The position numbers were made by a program, and so were the translations under genes. A DNA stretch of 5,889 bases from Ignavibacteria bacterium (lineage in GTDB: Bacteria; Bacteroidota; Ignavibacteria; Ignavibacteriales; Melioribacteraceae), in the NCBI GenBank assembly GCA_003233295.1, contig QILJ01000271.1:1-5889 (forward strand), written 5' to 3'. Below, piece after piece: positions 4,748-5,889 of the stretch (position 1 is the stretch's first letter; the number at the start of each line of letters is the position of its first letter). The notes beneath the pieces are model-generated. The model saw only the letters and a list, made by a program, of their open reading frames with translations. It ran no database searches and was not told the origin of the DNA.

Positions 4748-5889
4748 ATGTTCAATTTAATTGATAACGAAAGCAAAACACTTTGGAGCAGATGGGAATA
4801 TTTTGCCCGCACTCAACCAATTAAAGATGCTATAATTCATTGGAGTGCAACTGGACGAAATTATCGTTGGAGCTACGGGCAACTGTTAAAATCGGCAAAC
4901 AAATATTCTGAACGACTTAAACAACTTGGCGTTAAAAAAGGTGATGTGTGCGCATTGATAATTCAACACAATCCGCAATTCTACCCACTCTATCTGGGTA
5001 TTGTAGGAATCGGAGCTTTGCCGGCAGTATTAGCGTATCCAAATCCACGATTGCACCATGAGAAATTTCAGCAAGGATTGATCGGGATGTCAGAGCGGTC
5101 AGGACTTAATTGGATATTTACCGAAAGAGAGCTTGAAAGAATTATAAAACCGCTAATAGTATATCGCGGAAAGGTTAACTCCGGTTTGTTCTTTCCCTTG
5201 GAGTGGGAACTTAAAGAGAATATCAATGCAAAAGAACTTGAGGAATTAGAAGAAATAAGAAATTCAATAAACGAGAATGACCCAACGCTGCTCCAGCATT
5301 CTTCCGGTACAACAGGATTGCAGAAACCTATAGTGCTTACGCATAAGGCAGTACTCGATCATGTTAACAATTATGGGAAAGCAATTCAGCTATCGGACAA
5401 TGATATCGCAGCAAGTTGGCTGCCTCTTTATCATGATATGGGATTGATTGCTGCTTTTCATCTGCCGCTTGCTTCGGGTATTACAACAATCCAAATCGAT
5501 CCGTTTGAGTGGGTACTTGCTCCTTCAATTCTGCTTGATGTTATTTCGAAAGAAAAAGCAACATTAACGTGGCTTCCGAACTTTGCATACAATTTAATGG
5601 CAGACAAAGTCAAAGAAGATGAACTCCAAAACGTTTCTTTAGTAAGCATTAGAATGATGGTTAACTGCAGTGAAAAAATAAGAGCGGAAAGCCATGAGAA
5701 ATTTTACAAAAAATTCAATGATTATGGACTTCGTGAAAATTCCTTAACTACAATGTATGCAATGGCAGAAACAACTTTAGCAGTTACGCAAAGTGAGCCG
5801 GAGAAAAGAGCAACTGAAATTATGGTTGACAGAAATGAATTATCGCGAGGTTTTGTTGAAATAACCGAGAACGATAAAAAATCAATTGT
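4748..5889 (+). CDS. Fatty acyl-AMP ligase-type adenylate-forming enzyme, N-terminal 380 codons (runs off the right edge)
   Basis: The frame opens at an ATG two bases after the SGNH stop and has no stop through base 5889. It encodes a member of the ANL (AMP-binding) superfamily, which activates a carboxylic acid with ATP to an acyl-adenylate. The ATP-binding loop is HSSGTTGLQKPIVLTH (184-199), with Lys193. FAAL-like signs follow: ASWLPLYHDMGLI (222-234), NCSEKIR (306-312, where FAALs usually have NGAEP-type sequence), YAMAETTLAV (337-346, compare YGLAEATL), and MVDRNELSRG (359-368), which recalls the VDR...L..G segment FAALs carry after that point. FAALs hand the acyl group to an acyl carrier protein rather than CoA. 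The C-terminal part that would prove this, including the FAAL-specific insertion and the catalytic A10 lysine, is missing. It should be cytosolic, translationally coupled to the SGNH gene. An acyl-CoA ligase is the main alternative. Confidence 0.88.
   Translation, partial: MFNLIDNESKTLWSRWEYFARTQPIKDAIIHWSATGRNYRWSYGQLLKSANKYSERLKQLGVKKGDVCALIIQHNPQFYPLYLGIVGIGALPAVLAYPNPRLHHEKFQQGLIGMSERSGLNWIFTERELERIIKPLIVYRGKVNSGLFFPLEWELKENINAKELEELEEIRNSINENDPTLLQHSSGTTGLQKPIVLTHKAVLDHVNNYGKAIQLSDNDIAASWLPLYHDMGLIAAFHLPLASGITTIQIDPFEWVLAPSILLDVISKEKATLTWLPNFAYNLMADKVKEDELQNVSLVSIRMMVNCSEKIRAESHEKFYKKFNDYGLRENSLTTMYAMAETTLAVTQSEPEKRATEIMVDRNELSRGFVEITENDKKSI

Overview
The window is an AT-rich piece of a bacterial chromosome. 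Its traits fit the Bacteroidota/Ignavibacteriota (FCB) group: low GC, mostly weak ribosome binding sites, promoter candidates of the TTTG/TTTG type, a lipoprotein, and an AmpG-like carrier with a large periplasmic insert. This placement is an inference from style, since there is no rRNA or marker gene. I see no tRNA, rRNA, CRISPR array, insertion sequence or terminator.

Layout: two transcription units point away from each other across a 292-base AT-rich gap (3023-3314). The minus-strand unit reads, in order of transcription: a BadF/BcrA-type sugar kinase resembling N-acetylglucosamine kinase (3022-2102); an AmpG-like major facilitator carrier of 621 residues with about 200 extra residues facing the periplasm (2051-186); and the first 55 codons of a lipoprotein (165 to beyond base 1). 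The gaps are 50 and 20 bases, and the second and third genes each have a recognisable Shine-Dalgarno sequence. A carrier of the muropeptide-permease type next to an amino-sugar kinase suggests recovery of cell-wall or other amino-sugar fragments. The kinase stop codon lies inside a small array of five heptamer repeats (2079-2113).

The plus-strand unit reads: a membrane-anchored SGNH/GDSL-fold protein with its Ser-Asp-His residues in place (3315-4745), then, after two bases, the first 380 codons of an adenylate-forming enzyme of the fatty acyl-AMP ligase (FAAL) type (4748 to beyond base 5889). An acyl-activating enzyme translationally tied to an exported SGNH protein is reminiscent of the dlt logic (DltA ligase and DltD SGNH protein, with DltC carrier and DltB MBOAT). 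I therefore predict a carrier protein and an MBOAT acyltransferase just past the right edge. This is the most interesting hypothesis here, but its decisive genes are not in the window.
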